NCBI RefSeq assembly: GCF_003865345.1
Contig: NZ_RMVE01000006.1
Span: 62,001 to 126,000, forward strand
Length of the DNA: 64,000 bases
Direction of reading: 5' to 3'
From: Nonlabens xiamenensis
Lineage (GTDB): Bacteria; Bacteroidota; Bacteroidia; Flavobacteriales; Flavobacteriaceae
Shown: positions 1 through 8,835 of the stretch, one piece after another
Layout of the letters: each line of letters starts with the position of its first letter
Position numbering within the stretch: the first letter of the stretch is position 1
Notes under the pieces: generated by a model
The model's input: only the letters and a program-made list of their open reading frames with translations
Database searches by the model: none
Told to the model about the DNA's origin: nothing
Position numbers and translations under genes: made by a program

Positions 1-10
1 ACTAATAATT

Positions 11-532
11 ATGAATATCCCGAGTGTCGAATTTATCTTCGTCCGTCAAAAGGACTGTAACGATAAAGCATTTGGTTTTGACAAAGTAAACTCGGTGGAC
101 TTACTAGGTAAGGGCAAGCATGTAGTGTTTGCTCTACCTGGTGCTTTCACTCCCACATGCACCCAATTCCAACTCCCTTCTTACGAAGCAAGTTATAACA
201 ACTTCAAAGAAGAAGGTGTAGATGAAGTTTGGTGTATTTCTGTGAACGATGGATTCGTAATGAATGCATGGCAGAAAGAGTTAGGTATTGAGAAGGTGAA
301 GTTGATTCCCGATGGCAATGCCATGTGGACTGGACTAATGAATCAACTGGTCACCAAAAATGACAAGGGTTTTGGACTCCGCTCATGGAGATACGCATGT
401 GTCATCGAAGACGGTGTGATTACCAAAATGTTTGAAGAGCCTGGTAAAGTAGATGACACGGATGAGGATCCTTACGAGGTATCCTATCCAGAAAATGTTG
501 TCAACTGGATCAGGACTGGTGAAACTTTTTAA
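11..532 (+). CDS. Peroxiredoxin (Prx5/AhpC-TSA type)
   Basis: The 173-residue protein has the type II peroxiredoxin signature GAFTPTC near residue 50. The Cys there is the expected peroxidatic cysteine, preceded by the usual Pro and Thr. Full length for the Prx5 family, which reduces H2O2 and alkyl peroxides using thiols such as glutaredoxin. A glutaredoxin gene lies 10 kb downstream. The role is probably to detoxify peroxide produced by host photosynthesis during infection; this is inference. No signal peptide is seen, so it should be cytosolic. It overlaps the next gene by 14 nt. Confidence 0.88.
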   Translation: MNIPSVEFIFVRQKDCNDKAFGFDKVNSVDLLGKGKHVVFALPGAFTPTCTQFQLPSYEASYNNFKEEGVDEVWCISVNDGFVMNAWQKELGIEKVKLIPDGNAMWTGLMNQLVTKNDKGFGLRSWRYACVIEDGVITKMFEEPGKVDDTDEDPYEVSYPENVVNWIRTGETF

Positions 533-689
533 GTTAGAAATCTATGATGGTAGCGAATGGTTACCTCTAAACAACTATCGACACCTTTCTAAAGCAAAAG
601 CAAACTTTCTCTACTACCTAAGTCAACTGATGTGCGTTAAACTAGGTAGAGATATTTCCTTTACCGTAAGAATTGCAGAAGATGACTAA
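519..689 (+). CDS. Small conserved-type phage protein, 56 aa
   Basis: I chose a GTG start at 519 rather than the longer in-frame ATG at 453, because the longer version would lie deep inside the peroxiredoxin gene. An AGGA at 512-515 is a weak ribosome binding site. The product reads MKLFKLEIYDGSEW and continues to 56 residues; no domain is recognised. It is translationally coupled to the genes on both sides (14 nt and 8 nt overlaps). Confidence 0.6.
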   Translation: MKLFKLEIYDGSEWLPLNNYRHLSKAKANFLYYLSQLMCVKLGRDISFTVRIAEDD

Positions 690-957
690 CGACTTCTCCT
701 CCGACTGGCGATACAATGATGGAAACATGCATGCTCGCCAGTTTTGTTTGAACGCATTTGTCTATGCTAAGATTCCCTTGACCAGAGACGTCTATGAATT
801 CTGTGCTCTGTATATTAGTCAAGGACTTTTTCAAAAACACCTCGACTCCATGAAGGAGGGTGGGGGGTTTCATGAAAAGGCAATCCACGATGAAATTTTA
901 ACTTGTTATCATAAGTATGGTCAGGAATTTTTAGGCATGCCCGACCCTCTCATTTGA
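682..957 (+). CDS. Hypothetical protein, 91 aa
   Basis: The start at 682 overlaps the previous stop by 8 nt, and a GCAGAAG precedes it, so I prefer it to the ATG at 673. The sequence is soluble, with Cys and His scattered and no recognised family. It is the last gene before the psbA promoter. Confidence 0.6.
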   Translation: MTNDFSSDWRYNDGNMHARQFCLNAFVYAKIPLTRDVYEFCALYISQGLFQKHLDSMKEGGGFHEKAIHDEILTCYHKYGQEFLGMPDPLI

Positions 958-960
958 TAC

Positions 961-990
961 TTGACAGAATCCACCAAAAGCCTATATACT
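961..990 (+). promoter_or_regulatory. Sigma70-type promoter for psbA
   Basis: A perfect -35 box TTGACA at 961-966 is followed after 18 nt by TATACT at 985-990. It sits 166 nt before the psbA start, just after the preceding gene's stop. This is a host-RNA-polymerase promoter, so psbA can be expressed early and independently of phage late transcription. Confidence 0.8.
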
Positions 991-1155
991 AAGAAGCGTG
1001 TTGATCCCAACACCATGTAACGGTTTCGTTACACATACTCCTCCCTTTAACCGAGACCTGTGGGGAGGTTAAGCAAGTCTCTAATACCTTTACCTGAGGG
1101 TGGTAGAGGAATAATCTAACAGTGTCCCCTGCACTATTACTATACCCTTTTTTCA
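991..1155 (+). promoter_or_regulatory. Structured 5' leader of psbA
   Basis: About 165 nt of untranslated RNA. It contains a perfect 7-bp hairpin with a GTTT loop (1016-1033), a CCTCCC/GGGAGG pairing (1040-1045 with 1063-1068), and a third imperfect pairing around 1078-1110 (CTCTA with TAGAG). No tRNA or ORF is seen. Host psbA leaders control mRNA stability and translation in response to light, and this one may do the same (inference). Confidence 0.5.
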
Positions 1156-2241
1156 ATGACTACACTTTCACGTCGCAATAGTGGCGAGTTGCTCCAAGGA
1201 TGGGAGCAGTTTTGCCAGTGGGTCACCAATACAAACAACAGAATTTACGTTGGTTGGTTTGGTGTGCTCATGATTCCATGTCTGCTCACTGCTGCAGCAT
1301 GTTTTATCGTTGCATTTATTGCAGCACCACCTGTCGATATCGACGGTATCCGCGAACCAGTAGCAGGATCTCTACTCTATGGAAACAACATCATCTCAGG
1401 AGCAGTCGTCCCAAGCTCAAACGCAATCGGACTACACTTCTACCCAATCTGGGAAGCAGCAACAGTTGACGAATGGCTCTACAACGGAGGACCATACCAA
1501 CTCGTTGTATTCCACTTCCTTATCGGTATCTCAGCTTACATGGGACGCCAATGGGAACTTAGTTACAGACTAGGCATGCGTCCTTGGATCTGTGTTGCAT
1601 ACTCTGCACCAGTATCTGCAGCGATGGCAGTTTTCCTCGTCTATCCATTCGGTCAAGGATCTTTCTCTGATGGTATGCCTCTTGGCATTTCAGGTACATT
1701 CAACTTTATGTTTGTATTCCAAGCAGAGCACAACATTCTAATGCACCCATTCCATATGCTTGGAGTAGCAGGTGTGTTTGGTGGATCTCTTTTCTCAGCA
1801 ATGCACGGAAGTCTTGTTACTTCTTCACTTGTTAGAGAGACAACCGAAAACGAATCACAAAACTACGGTTACAAATTCGGACAAGAAGAAGAGACATACA
1901 ACATTGTAGCTGCACACGGTTACTTTGGTCGTCTTATCTTCCAGTATGCATCTTTCAATAACTCAAGAAGTCTTCACTTCTTCCTTGCAGCATTCCCAGT
2001 TGTTTGCATCTGGTTTACTGCAATGGGTGTTTGCACAATGGCATTCAACCTTAACGGTTTCAACTTCAACCAGTCTGTCCTAGACAATGGCGGTAGAGTG
2101 ATTCCTACATGGGGAGATATCCTTAACCGTGCTAACCTAGGTATGGAAGTAATGCACGAGCGTAACGCTCACAACTTCCCACTTGACCTTGCTGCTGCAG
2201 AGACAACTCAGGTTGCTCTTACTGCACCATCAATCGGTTAA
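1156..2241 (+). CDS. psbA: Photosystem II D1 protein
   Basis: The 361-residue D1 reaction-centre protein is complete. It carries TyrZ (Y163 here, canonical 161), D172 (canonical 170, Mn ligand), H200 (canonical 198, chlorophyll ligand) and the C-terminal processing region [10 protein letters not shown]. Numbering is shifted by +2. Canonical position 130 is Gln (RQW at 131-133), the type associated in cyanobacteria with the low-light D1 form rather than the high-light Glu form. The protein would replace photodamaged host D1 in the thylakoid, sustaining electron flow during infection. It is uninterrupted, with no intron. It has its own promoter, structured leader and downstream terminator. Confidence 0.98.
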   Translation: MTTLSRRNSGELLQGWEQFCQWVTNTNNRIYVGWFGVLMIPCLLTAAACFIVAFIAAPPVDIDGIREPVAGSLLYGNNIISGAVVPSSNAIGLHFYPIWEAATVDEWLYNGGPYQLVVFHFLIGISAYMGRQWELSYRLGMRPWICVAYSAPVSAAMAVFLVYPFGQGSFSDGMPLGISGTFNFMFVFQAEHNILMHPFHMLGVAGVFGGSLFSAMHGSLVTSSLVRETTENESQNYGYKFGQEEETYNIVAAHGYFGRLIFQYASFNNSRSLHFFLAAFPVVCIWFTAMGVCTMAFNLNGFNFNQSVLDNGGRVIPTWGDILNRANLGMEVMHERNAHNFPLDLAAAETTQVALTAPSIG

Positions 2242-2267
2242 TGGTTACCTGAGGAGCACAAGGTCAA

Positions 2268-2366
2268 ATGACTCAATTTCTATTAAAGAATGCAGGTTAT
2301 CTACCCATCTTTGAATTCTTATTCTTTGTTGCAGTAGGTATCACTTTAGGACCAGTCCTAACTTAA
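2268..2366 (+). CDS. 32-aa hydrophobic peptide co-transcribed with psbA
   Basis: An ATG 26 nt after the psbA stop opens a 33-codon frame beginning MTQFLLKNAGYLPIFEF and ending VGITLGPVLT. GAGGAG lies 12 nt upstream. It holds a single membrane-spanning segment and ends just before the terminator, so it shares the psbA transcript. It resembles low-molecular-mass photosystem or cytochrome subunits in size and hydrophobicity, but I cannot match it to any specific Psb, Psa or Pet peptide. Confidence 0.55.
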   Translation: MTQFLLKNAGYLPIFEFLFFVAVGITLGPVLT

Positions 2367-2392
2367 ACTAGGCATTTCTTTTTATTACGATC

Positions 2393-2416
2393 GGGGGCAG
2401 AAATGCCCCCTTTTTT
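2393..2416 (+). terminator. Intrinsic terminator of the psbA transcript
   Basis: Perfect 7-bp stem GGGGGCA/TGCCCCC with a GAAA tetraloop, followed by six T. Confidence 0.92.
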
Positions 2417-2494
2417 AATAAATAATGGTAGAATCTGGAGGTAGAAAGATGAACCTAAGTCATCTTTATTATGAAATCCTACATGGAGTAGCAT

Positions 2495-2653
2495 ATGAAG
2501 AATCTACTTTCTTACAATCAATTAGAAGCATGGCATCCTTTTGAGCCCAATCACAACAGGGTATCTCGCGAGGACGATTACTACGAGTGCATGATTGAGT
2601 GTAATGATACGAGGTCAGCGTGCAAACGAATCTGTAAGGAGGTGTTGGAGTAG
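2495..2653 (+). CDS. 52-aa cysteine-containing protein
   Basis: The frame starts MKNLLSYNQLEAW and ends with a Cys cluster (YECMIEC then SACKRICKEV). The spacing suggests disulfides or metal binding. It stands alone between two terminators, so it probably has its own promoter in 2417-2494, though no strong box is visible. Function unknown. Confidence 0.5.
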   Translation: MKNLLSYNQLEAWHPFEPNHNRVSREDDYYECMIECNDTRSACKRICKEVLE

Positions 2654-2683
2654 ACAGCGTAACAAGTAAACCTAATTTAAGTT

Positions 2684-2714
2684 AAGACTCTTGCTTCCAC
2701 AAGGGTCTTTTTTT
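2684..2714 (+). terminator. Intrinsic terminator
   Basis: A 10-bp stem (AAGACTCTTG with CAAGGGTCTT, one G-T pair) with a CTTCCA loop, followed by a run of T. Confidence 0.88.
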
Positions 2715-2718
2715 ATGT

Positions 2719-2724
2719 TATAAT
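2719..2724 (+). promoter_or_regulatory. TATAAT -10 box
   Basis: A consensus -10 lies immediately after the terminator and 25 nt before the preferred start of the secreted HExxH protein. No clear -35 box is seen because that position is taken by the terminator T-run. Confidence 0.5.
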
Positions 2725-2748
2725 TAGTAGGTAATGCGTGAGCATAAT

Positions 2749-3423
2749 ATGAATAAGTTTATTGCTACAGCAGTGGGTCTCTCACTTGGTGTCGCAACTT
2801 GTGCAATGGCAAAACCCACCAAAGGTTTCTTTACATATGACGCAATGGGGTGTATGCTATTGAAGGAGTGCACTGAAGACGTCGAGAGGGTATACTCAAC
2901 CAGAGATCTTAAGAAGAGGTTTCCATATCAGTCTTGGGATCCTGTCCAGTATGAGTTTGATAGCATGGTCAATTCCCTAGAGAAACTTGGGATCCATGTC
3001 CACATCGCAAGTCCAAAGTATTTCCCACCAGGTCACAGAGGTGTATATCATACTGTCAGTAATCATTTCTATTTGAATGAAGCATATGTCAGTCGTCCTC
3101 ATGTATTGATGGCAGTAGTCAGACATGAAGGTTGGCATGCTGCACAAGACTGCATGGCAGGGACGCTAGATAATACATTCCTTGCTATTATTATGGATGA
3201 GGAAAAGGTGCCAGATCTCTGGGCAGACATGGCAACTAAAACATACTTCCAGAATCCTAAGGCAATCCCATGGGAGAAGGAAGCATTCTGGGCAGGACAT
3301 ACTGAAGGTATGACACAAAAAGCACTTGAAGTATGTGCATCAGGCAAACCCATGTGGGAAGTATATCAACCTACTCCACTTACTAAGAAATGGTTGAAAG
3401 AAAACAATTACATTAAAGAATGA
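2749..3423 (+). CDS. Secreted HExxH zinc-protease-like protein
   Basis: I start at the ATG at 2749 (MNKFIATAVGLSL) rather than 2734. It gives a clean signal peptide (Lys, then a hydrophobic core to about residue 20, then AMA and a likely cleavage site), and the 2734 ATG would be almost leaderless. The mature part contains VVRHEGWHAAQDC: H126, E127 and H130 form a zincin HExxH motif. Later residues WAGHTEGM may supply a third ligand. 224 residues. This suggests a periplasmic zinc peptidase, possibly acting on the wall or envelope proteins. Specific family not identified. It overlaps the next gene by 4 nt. Confidence 0.65.
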   Translation: MNKFIATAVGLSLGVATCAMAKPTKGFFTYDAMGCMLLKECTEDVERVYSTRDLKKRFPYQSWDPVQYEFDSMVNSLEKLGIHVHIASPKYFPPGHRGVYHTVSNHFYLNEAYVSRPHVLMAVVRHEGWHAAQDCMAGTLDNTFLAIIMDEEKVPDLWADMATKTYFQNPKAIPWEKEAFWAGHTEGMTQKALEVCASGKPMWEVYQPTPLTKKWLKENNYIKE

Positions 3424-4088
3424 GTTATCTAGTACATCCCTTACCACCTAGAAAGGTGTGGGTAAAGAAAGAGTATCTCTATGATCTAGAAAAAGGTCAT
3501 GGTGAGATTACACCTGGTATTTGGATTTCTGTGAGGAGTATCCAAGCGAAGGCACTATATTTTGAGACACTATTGACTGACTATGGTGCACTCTTTGACA
3601 AGTTACCACTCAGTGCATTTGTATGGAAGGAGGATTATGATAAAGATAATCAACTCCCATTGGATGTATTAGAGTTATGGGATTGCTTTGATTATAATAT
3701 TACAGTGGTCGAGAAACCTATTCTTGGTCGCTGTAGTTTCTTTGGCAAGGATAGGAAGATGCATCCTGGCGAGTATGAGTTTACTATTGACACAGCACAC
3801 CCTGACTTCTCTGTGTTAGATACTAATTTCTCAGAGCATGATCCAGAGCATAAGACATTTAATATTATTGCACTAGACAACGGACAGTTTGCTGCACAAC
3901 CTAACAACAGATGTCAATTCTTTGACAATAGTCTGGTAAATAATGATGCACTACTGCAACCTGACTTCAAAGTCTGCACACAAAACTATGCTGTAGAAAC
4001 ACTACCTAAATGGTGGTCGGTTGGACACACAGATGAGTGGGCATATAAGACTATGGAAGAGGAAATAAATAACAAAGAAGATAGCTAG
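3420..4088 (+). CDS. Conserved-type hypothetical protein, 222 aa
   Basis: The gene starts inside the stop of the HExxH protein gene (ATGA overlap). The sequence is acidic and Trp/Tyr rich with no signal peptide or recognised domain. It sits directly upstream of the giant virion protein, so a virion or assembly role is possible. Confidence 0.7.
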   Translation: MSYLVHPLPPRKVWVKKEYLYDLEKGHGEITPGIWISVRSIQAKALYFETLLTDYGALFDKLPLSAFVWKEDYDKDNQLPLDVLELWDCFDYNITVVEKPILGRCSFFGKDRKMHPGEYEFTIDTAHPDFSVLDTNFSEHDPEHKTFNIIALDNGQFAAQPNNRCQFFDNSLVNNDALLQPDFKVCTQNYAVETLPKWWSVGHTDEWAYKTMEEEINNKEDS

Positions 4089-4093
4089 ATTTA

Positions 4094-7000
4094 ATGGCAA
4101 CGGATCCAAGATGTTACGGAGGTAGTTACTCTGCTGACATCCCGCAACTACAGCCTAATGCACTAGATGCTGCTAACCCTAGAGACGTTACGCAGTACAC
4201 TCCTAGTGGTCCTCGTTTGAATGTACGGGCATCGGATCCTATTATTGGTGCTGACGGTAGATGCTATGGTCCTTATAGATCAGAAACACTACAACCTAAC
4301 CCATTAGATTCTTCTAATCCAGTTAGGATTACACTGATCTCACCACCTCCACCTCCTAGCAGTGGTCTTCCAACCTATGATAACCCTGCAGATAATCCTG
4401 CTAATAGATGTTACGGTCCTGTCCCTCTACCTAACTCGATAGACCGAGGCACCTCACCTGACCTACCAACACCACCTACACCACCTGCACCTACTGAGCA
4501 GGACATAGATCCTAGAGCAGTCATTAGATCTCTAGTCGGAAGATGTTACCCACCAAGGGGAATAGATGCAGGTATCAGTGATGTAGTGCCAGACGCACCA
4601 GAGGTTGATATCCCTAGTCTTCCTGCTGAGGGAGGAGTAGACTTTTTGTGTGAGTTATATCCTTACCTACCATTCTGTCCAGAGTGTGAGAAATATGCTG
4701 AAGATCCTAGGACTTGTGTAGAGTTTCCTATCAAGTTACCTGTCATCCCAGAAGATGAGCCACCCCCACCTACAATCGGGTCAGGTGATAAGGACTGCTC
4801 AAAACTTTGGAAGTTACAGAGAGATAATCTAGTAAGAGATCTTGGTGACGGTCAATGGGAAAGGACTGACACTAAGGAAGTATTCTATTGTCCACCTGAG
4901 CCTACTAATAGTGGATGGGGTAAGTGTGTAGAGCAAGCACTTGAATGTTTATTCAAACCATATGTGGATGGTGCATGGCAACCACCCTCACAAGATTGTG
5001 TTACCTTCTATCCTAGAGGATACAACGGTAACATCAAGACGTTTTGTATTGCCAACTGTTATCCAAAAAGAGTTGGTATCTATGAGTATGTGACTACCAA
5101 GGGTAAAGCACTTGCATTCAAACCATTCAGTAGTGGTTTCCACAATCTACTAGGTGTAACCACAAACTATGATGGGACATGGAATGGATTAAAGATTGAT
5201 AATCCTGGCGGTAATAAGATATTTAATAGTGCAGGCACTAGGACATTCTCTACGACATTTGGTAGTGCTGATATCACTGTCAACATAGAAGTATACGATG
5301 ACAATGGTGAGTTTGATTCTAGATGGTATGCCACATACACTGGGGAGTTACCTGCTGTAGGACAGGAGGTTGGTGTAACCTTTACTGGTGACCTTGATAC
5401 TTTTGATGTTAGATTCTATGTGCTAGAAGGTAATAAAGAGGGCACTAACCATGACTATGGATTTGAATCTACAGCACCTGCAGGATATACACTGACATCA
5501 TCTGAGCCTGTATTCTATTTGCATGAGCAGAAGAAGGATGACAGATCAGTTGCAGTATACAAATACTATTCCAACAAAAGAAAAGACACACTACTAACAA
5601 TCAAACCAGGTCAACCTGATACTGATGGTGAAGGTGAGAGAGCATTCTTATCTGCAGGAGAGTATGGATTTGTAGAGATCTTAGGATGGGCATATGAGGA
5701 TCCTGCTGCTGTAGCACCTCACCTAGGTAAGAAAGAAAAGGCAAGGAAGTTACACAGATACTATGACAAGCTATTTTCAACCGCCGAGGTAACATTCAAT
5801 GGCCAGACTATTGTTGTTACTGGTGGCAGTGCAGACTTTACTATCTACTACAGTTGGAAAGACTCTCCTAGTAGTGTAGGAGTGCACTGTGATTCCTTTA
5901 CTATATTGGGTGAGACATTCACTCGTGTTGGAGAAAGAGGATCAAAAACTGTACGGTTTACTGACGTAGCAGCAGGCACATATAATATTACTTTCTCGAA
6001 TCTACACCCTCGTAACAATAACTTCAGTGATAGGATTTATAATAATGGAAAGGCAATCTGTTTGTTAGATGGTGCTCATCCTGATTGCAACGGGACGATC
6101 AAGATTTCACGGGAGGATAAGTCCAACACTGGTGGTAATGAGATGGATAACCATTTCTATTCTATCCGTAAGCAAACAGTGCAAGAGCCACCTACTAAGG
6201 ACTCAAACAAAAACTATTATCAGATTCCACATGACGTCATGAATATGTTGGTCATCAACATTGACGTGGAAAAAGGTAAGGCAGGGTATAGAAATACCTT
6301 GATGGCATATATTGAAACAGATGGTGTCCCAAGATGGGCACAACTTTTAATCTATGATGCAACCAATGAGACAGGTCTATCACAGCATGTGATACCTCTC
6401 ACTGTCCTTCAACAATATAAGGGTGGCAACATAGGATTCATGCTTGTATCGAATGGTGCTCAACTCAATAGTTATAGCGTGGGTGATACATTTACAAACT
6501 TTGTTGAGCAAGGTATAGGATACAGAATCAACGGTGTGTCAACCTCAGAATCTAATTATGTTTTATTCTCTAATGATCAACTCAACCCAGAAGGATCTAT
6601 CAGTAACAGTAGAGACTATACAGTATGGAAGGGTGAGCACTGGCAGTGGTGGGAAGATTTAGTTAATGGTGATAGTGACTTTGATGACTGTAAATTCTGG
6701 CATGAAGTCCTATGGCAAGGTGGATCTACACAGTATGAGGGTATCGAATGTTATGTGTGGGGTGAAGATAGACCTACACCTGTAGTTAAACCTTTGCTGC
6801 AGAAGAATAGTTGTGATCCAAGACTGTTTAAGAATGCACTCAAGGATGTCTTACTCATGAGATCTGACTGTGGATCTGAGGTGATTGATGTCACAGGAGA
6901 TAGTGCTACGGTCACATGTGGTAAGTGTGTAGGTGAGTATCTATTCCAAGTTAATAGGACACAGAAGACTGTAATAGAAAACGCAGGTAAATTCTCATTG

Positions 7001-8470
7001 CGTAGCATGGGTGGTATCACTCAGGGTCTTGCAGGTGACTGCACAGTATTCAAACTGAAACTGTTTAAGAATAATGTAGAGATCTGGTCAGAGAAGTTTA
7101 AAGCAGGTAACTGGCCTGAGATTGGTGTCAAGTTGCATAGTGAAGACTTCTTTGCTGTAGAGAAGGGAGACAAAATAAAATTCAAAGTTGCTGAGATCAC
7201 ACGAGGTCCTGCGTTTGGTAGTGTCACACCTAAGATTGGTATCCTTGATGAGGAGTCATATCTCTTTGAGAGCTCCTTCTCTATGCGTCTACAAACGCAG
7301 TCAGGAGACTCTAGGTCTATTCCATACCCCTCGACTGTCAATCCAGAAGCGGAAGCAGCAAAGGGTGTCGGTGGTGAGATCACAGGATTTGACATGTGCT
7401 ACTTGTATAACCTAGAAGACAGGCAGAAGAATTCAGAGATCGAAGAATTCCAAAGATGGTATAAGGTATGGGAGAATCAGAATGCAGTAAACATGGATTC
7501 TGGTAGTGAGATACATGATCATGGTGAATACCCACGTTACCATCACTGGACATCATCAGGAGGATCTAACTATCGTAATGAATTATCACAACGTGGATGG
7601 GATGGTAGTGACAGGTATGCATACATTGATACCTATGGATTTAAAGAGAATGATAAGGGACAACACTACAATTCACTCCTCACCAGAATGCTATTCAAGG
7701 ATGGCAATACAGGTCCGATGTATAAAAATAATCTAGGTCCATCTAGTGAGATACGCAGGCATATACAAAGCAACACACACTATGCTAGACTGTCTAAGTA
7801 TTCGGACTCAGCATTCTCATGGTGGGATCCAGATATGTCTGGCGACATCAACTCATCAGACACCCAATGGATTATTGACAATCTATACAGTGGTATGCAA
7901 CAGAATCCTGAGCAGACCACAGACTATGAGCCAGGTTATTTCATTCAAGACTATTGGTTAGTCCCAGAGGATGATGGTAACCAAGACTATGGTATCGGTG
8001 CCAACACCGCTAAGATCAGAGTCGGCATCAGTTTCTGGGCAAAGAATGAAGGGTATAGTAGCAGAGGAAACAAGCGGATTACGAATTATTATGCTACAAT
8101 AGAATTGCTTGAAGTCCTAGACTGGGGTGACGGATATGGAGAGGGTCAGGAATTTACATTCTACTGGCCACCTAAGTATACTGATCGTGTCTTAGATTAT
8201 TCTACAGACAATAACGTGTCACCTTACTCTCCTGTAATTTCATCTCATAGATCAAACTCCAATACATACAATCCCCAAAGTAAAAAGATACCATCAGAGG
8301 TGCAGATCAAATACGAGCCTACTGGTAGAGGGTATAGGGACACTAAGAGACCTGTCTATGATGCATTCTTCCAAGAATCACATAACAAAGAGTCTATGTA
8401 TTGGTTTATAGATAAGAAAGAATACAGGGATCGAGTAACCTTTAAAGTAAGGATCAACGGAGTACAGTAA
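4094..8470 (+). CDS. Giant virion structural protein, 1458 aa
   Basis: The N-terminal ~170 residues hold four RCYG/RCYP repeats spaced by Pro-rich linkers. A Cys-rich segment follows, then long beta-rich regions. Around residue 850 the sequence WEDLVNGDSDFDDCKF matches the style of DUF4114, a Ca-associated domain of surface proteins. At residue 1245 a loop DPDMSGDINSSD has the Asp/Asn spacing of a dockerin/EF-hand calcium site. Size, composition and position fit a cyanophage virion surface or fibre component, though the exact part is unknown. It is directly followed by a small gene and then a halogenase-like enzyme. Confidence 0.7.
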   Translation: MATDPRCYGGSYSADIPQLQPNALDAANPRDVTQYTPSGPRLNVRASDPIIGADGRCYGPYRSETLQPNPLDSSNPVRITLISPPPPPSSGLPTYDNPADNPANRCYGPVPLPNSIDRGTSPDLPTPPTPPAPTEQDIDPRAVIRSLVGRCYPPRGIDAGISDVVPDAPEVDIPSLPAEGGVDFLCELYPYLPFCPECEKYAEDPRTCVEFPIKLPVIPEDEPPPPTIGSGDKDCSKLWKLQRDNLVRDLGDGQWERTDTKEVFYCPPEPTNSGWGKCVEQALECLFKPYVDGAWQPPSQDCVTFYPRGYNGNIKTFCIANCYPKRVGIYEYVTTKGKALAFKPFSSGFHNLLGVTTNYDGTWNGLKIDNPGGNKIFNSAGTRTFSTTFGSADITVNIEVYDDNGEFDSRWYATYTGELPAVGQEVGVTFTGDLDTFDVRFYVLEGNKEGTNHDYGFESTAPAGYTLTSSEPVFYLHEQKKDDRSVAVYKYYSNKRKDTLLTIKPGQPDTDGEGERAFLSAGEYGFVEILGWAYEDPAAVAPHLGKKEKARKLHRYYDKLFSTAEVTFNGQTIVVTGGSADFTIYYSWKDSPSSVGVHCDSFTILGETFTRVGERGSKTVRFTDVAAGTYNITFSNLHPRNNNFSDRIYNNGKAICLLDGAHPDCNGTIKISREDKSNTGGNEMDNHFYSIRKQTVQEPPTKDSNKNYYQIPHDVMNMLVINIDVEKGKAGYRNTLMAYIETDGVPRWAQLLIYDATNETGLSQHVIPLTVLQQYKGGNIGFMLVSNGAQLNSYSVGDTFTNFVEQGIGYRINGVSTSESNYVLFSNDQLNPEGSISNSRDYTVWKGEHWQWWEDLVNGDSDFDDCKFWHEVLWQGGSTQYEGIECYVWGEDRPTPVVKPLLQKNSCDPRLFKNALKDVLLMRSDCGSEVIDVTGDSATVTCGKCVGEYLFQVNRTQKTVIENAGKFSLRSMGGITQGLAGDCTVFKLKLFKNNVEIWSEKFKAGNWPEIGVKLHSEDFFAVEKGDKIKFKVAEITRGPAFGSVTPKIGILDEESYLFESSFSMRLQTQSGDSRSIPYPSTVNPEAEAAKGVGGEITGFDMCYLYNLEDRQKNSEIEEFQRWYKVWENQNAVNMDSGSEIHDHGEYPRYHHWTSSGGSNYRNELSQRGWDGSDRYAYIDTYGFKENDKGQHYNSLLTRMLFKDGNTGPMYKNNLGPSSEIRRHIQSNTHYARLSKYSDSAFSWWDPDMSGDINSSDTQWIIDNLYSGMQQNPEQTTDYEPGYFIQDYWLVPEDDGNQDYGIGANTAKIRVGISFWAKNEGYSSRGNKRITNYYATIELLEVLDWGDGYGEGQEFTFYWPPKYTDRVLDYSTDNNVSPYSPVISSHRSNSNTYNPQSKKIPSEVQIKYEPTGRGYRDTKRPVYDAFFQESHNKESMYWFIDKKEYRDRVTFKVRINGVQ

Positions 8471-8835
8471 TGAATGGATTTGGTGACCAACCTGGTCGTA
8501 AAAGACATAAGGATTGGGCAGACAAAACAATACAGAAGACAACCAAAGAGTTGAAACTTCTGCGTGAAGTCATCGAAAGGTATAAGGACGATCCACAAGG
8601 TCGTCATAAGATGCTTAAGAAGATGAGAAGGTATTGGAATAGTAACATCAACACTATCAAGGATCTCGATATGAAACCGACAGGTAAAAACATTGTTGAC
8701 GAACTGAGAGAAATCCCCTATGATAAGATCGTGGATGACTACCGCAAGGAAGTCGGAATCGACTCACCTAAACAGGAGAAGGCAGTCTCCGAGCAAAGAG
8801 CAGATGAAATTCGTCAGTATCTAGAGGGAGAATGA
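8470..8835 (+). CDS. Basic hypothetical protein, 121 aa
   Basis: The ATG overlaps the stop of the giant protein gene (TAATG). Lys/Arg-rich and largely alpha-helical by composition. No family is recognised. It overlaps the halogenase-like gene by 4 nt, so the three genes form a coupled unit. Confidence 0.65.
   Translation: MNGFGDQPGRKRHKDWADKTIQKTTKELKLLREVIERYKDDPQGRHKMLKKMRRYWNSNINTIKDLDMKPTGKNIVDELREIPYDKIVDDYRKEVGIDSPKQEKAVSEQRADEIRQYLEGE

Noticed and set aside
991-1155. A tRNA or riboswitch in the psbA leader
   Set aside because: The hairpins do not form a cloverleaf and match no riboswitch core that I recognise; described only as a structured leader.
1200-1573. + strand frames inside psbA
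   Set aside because: Fully inside the conserved D1 gene in other frames, with no independent signals.
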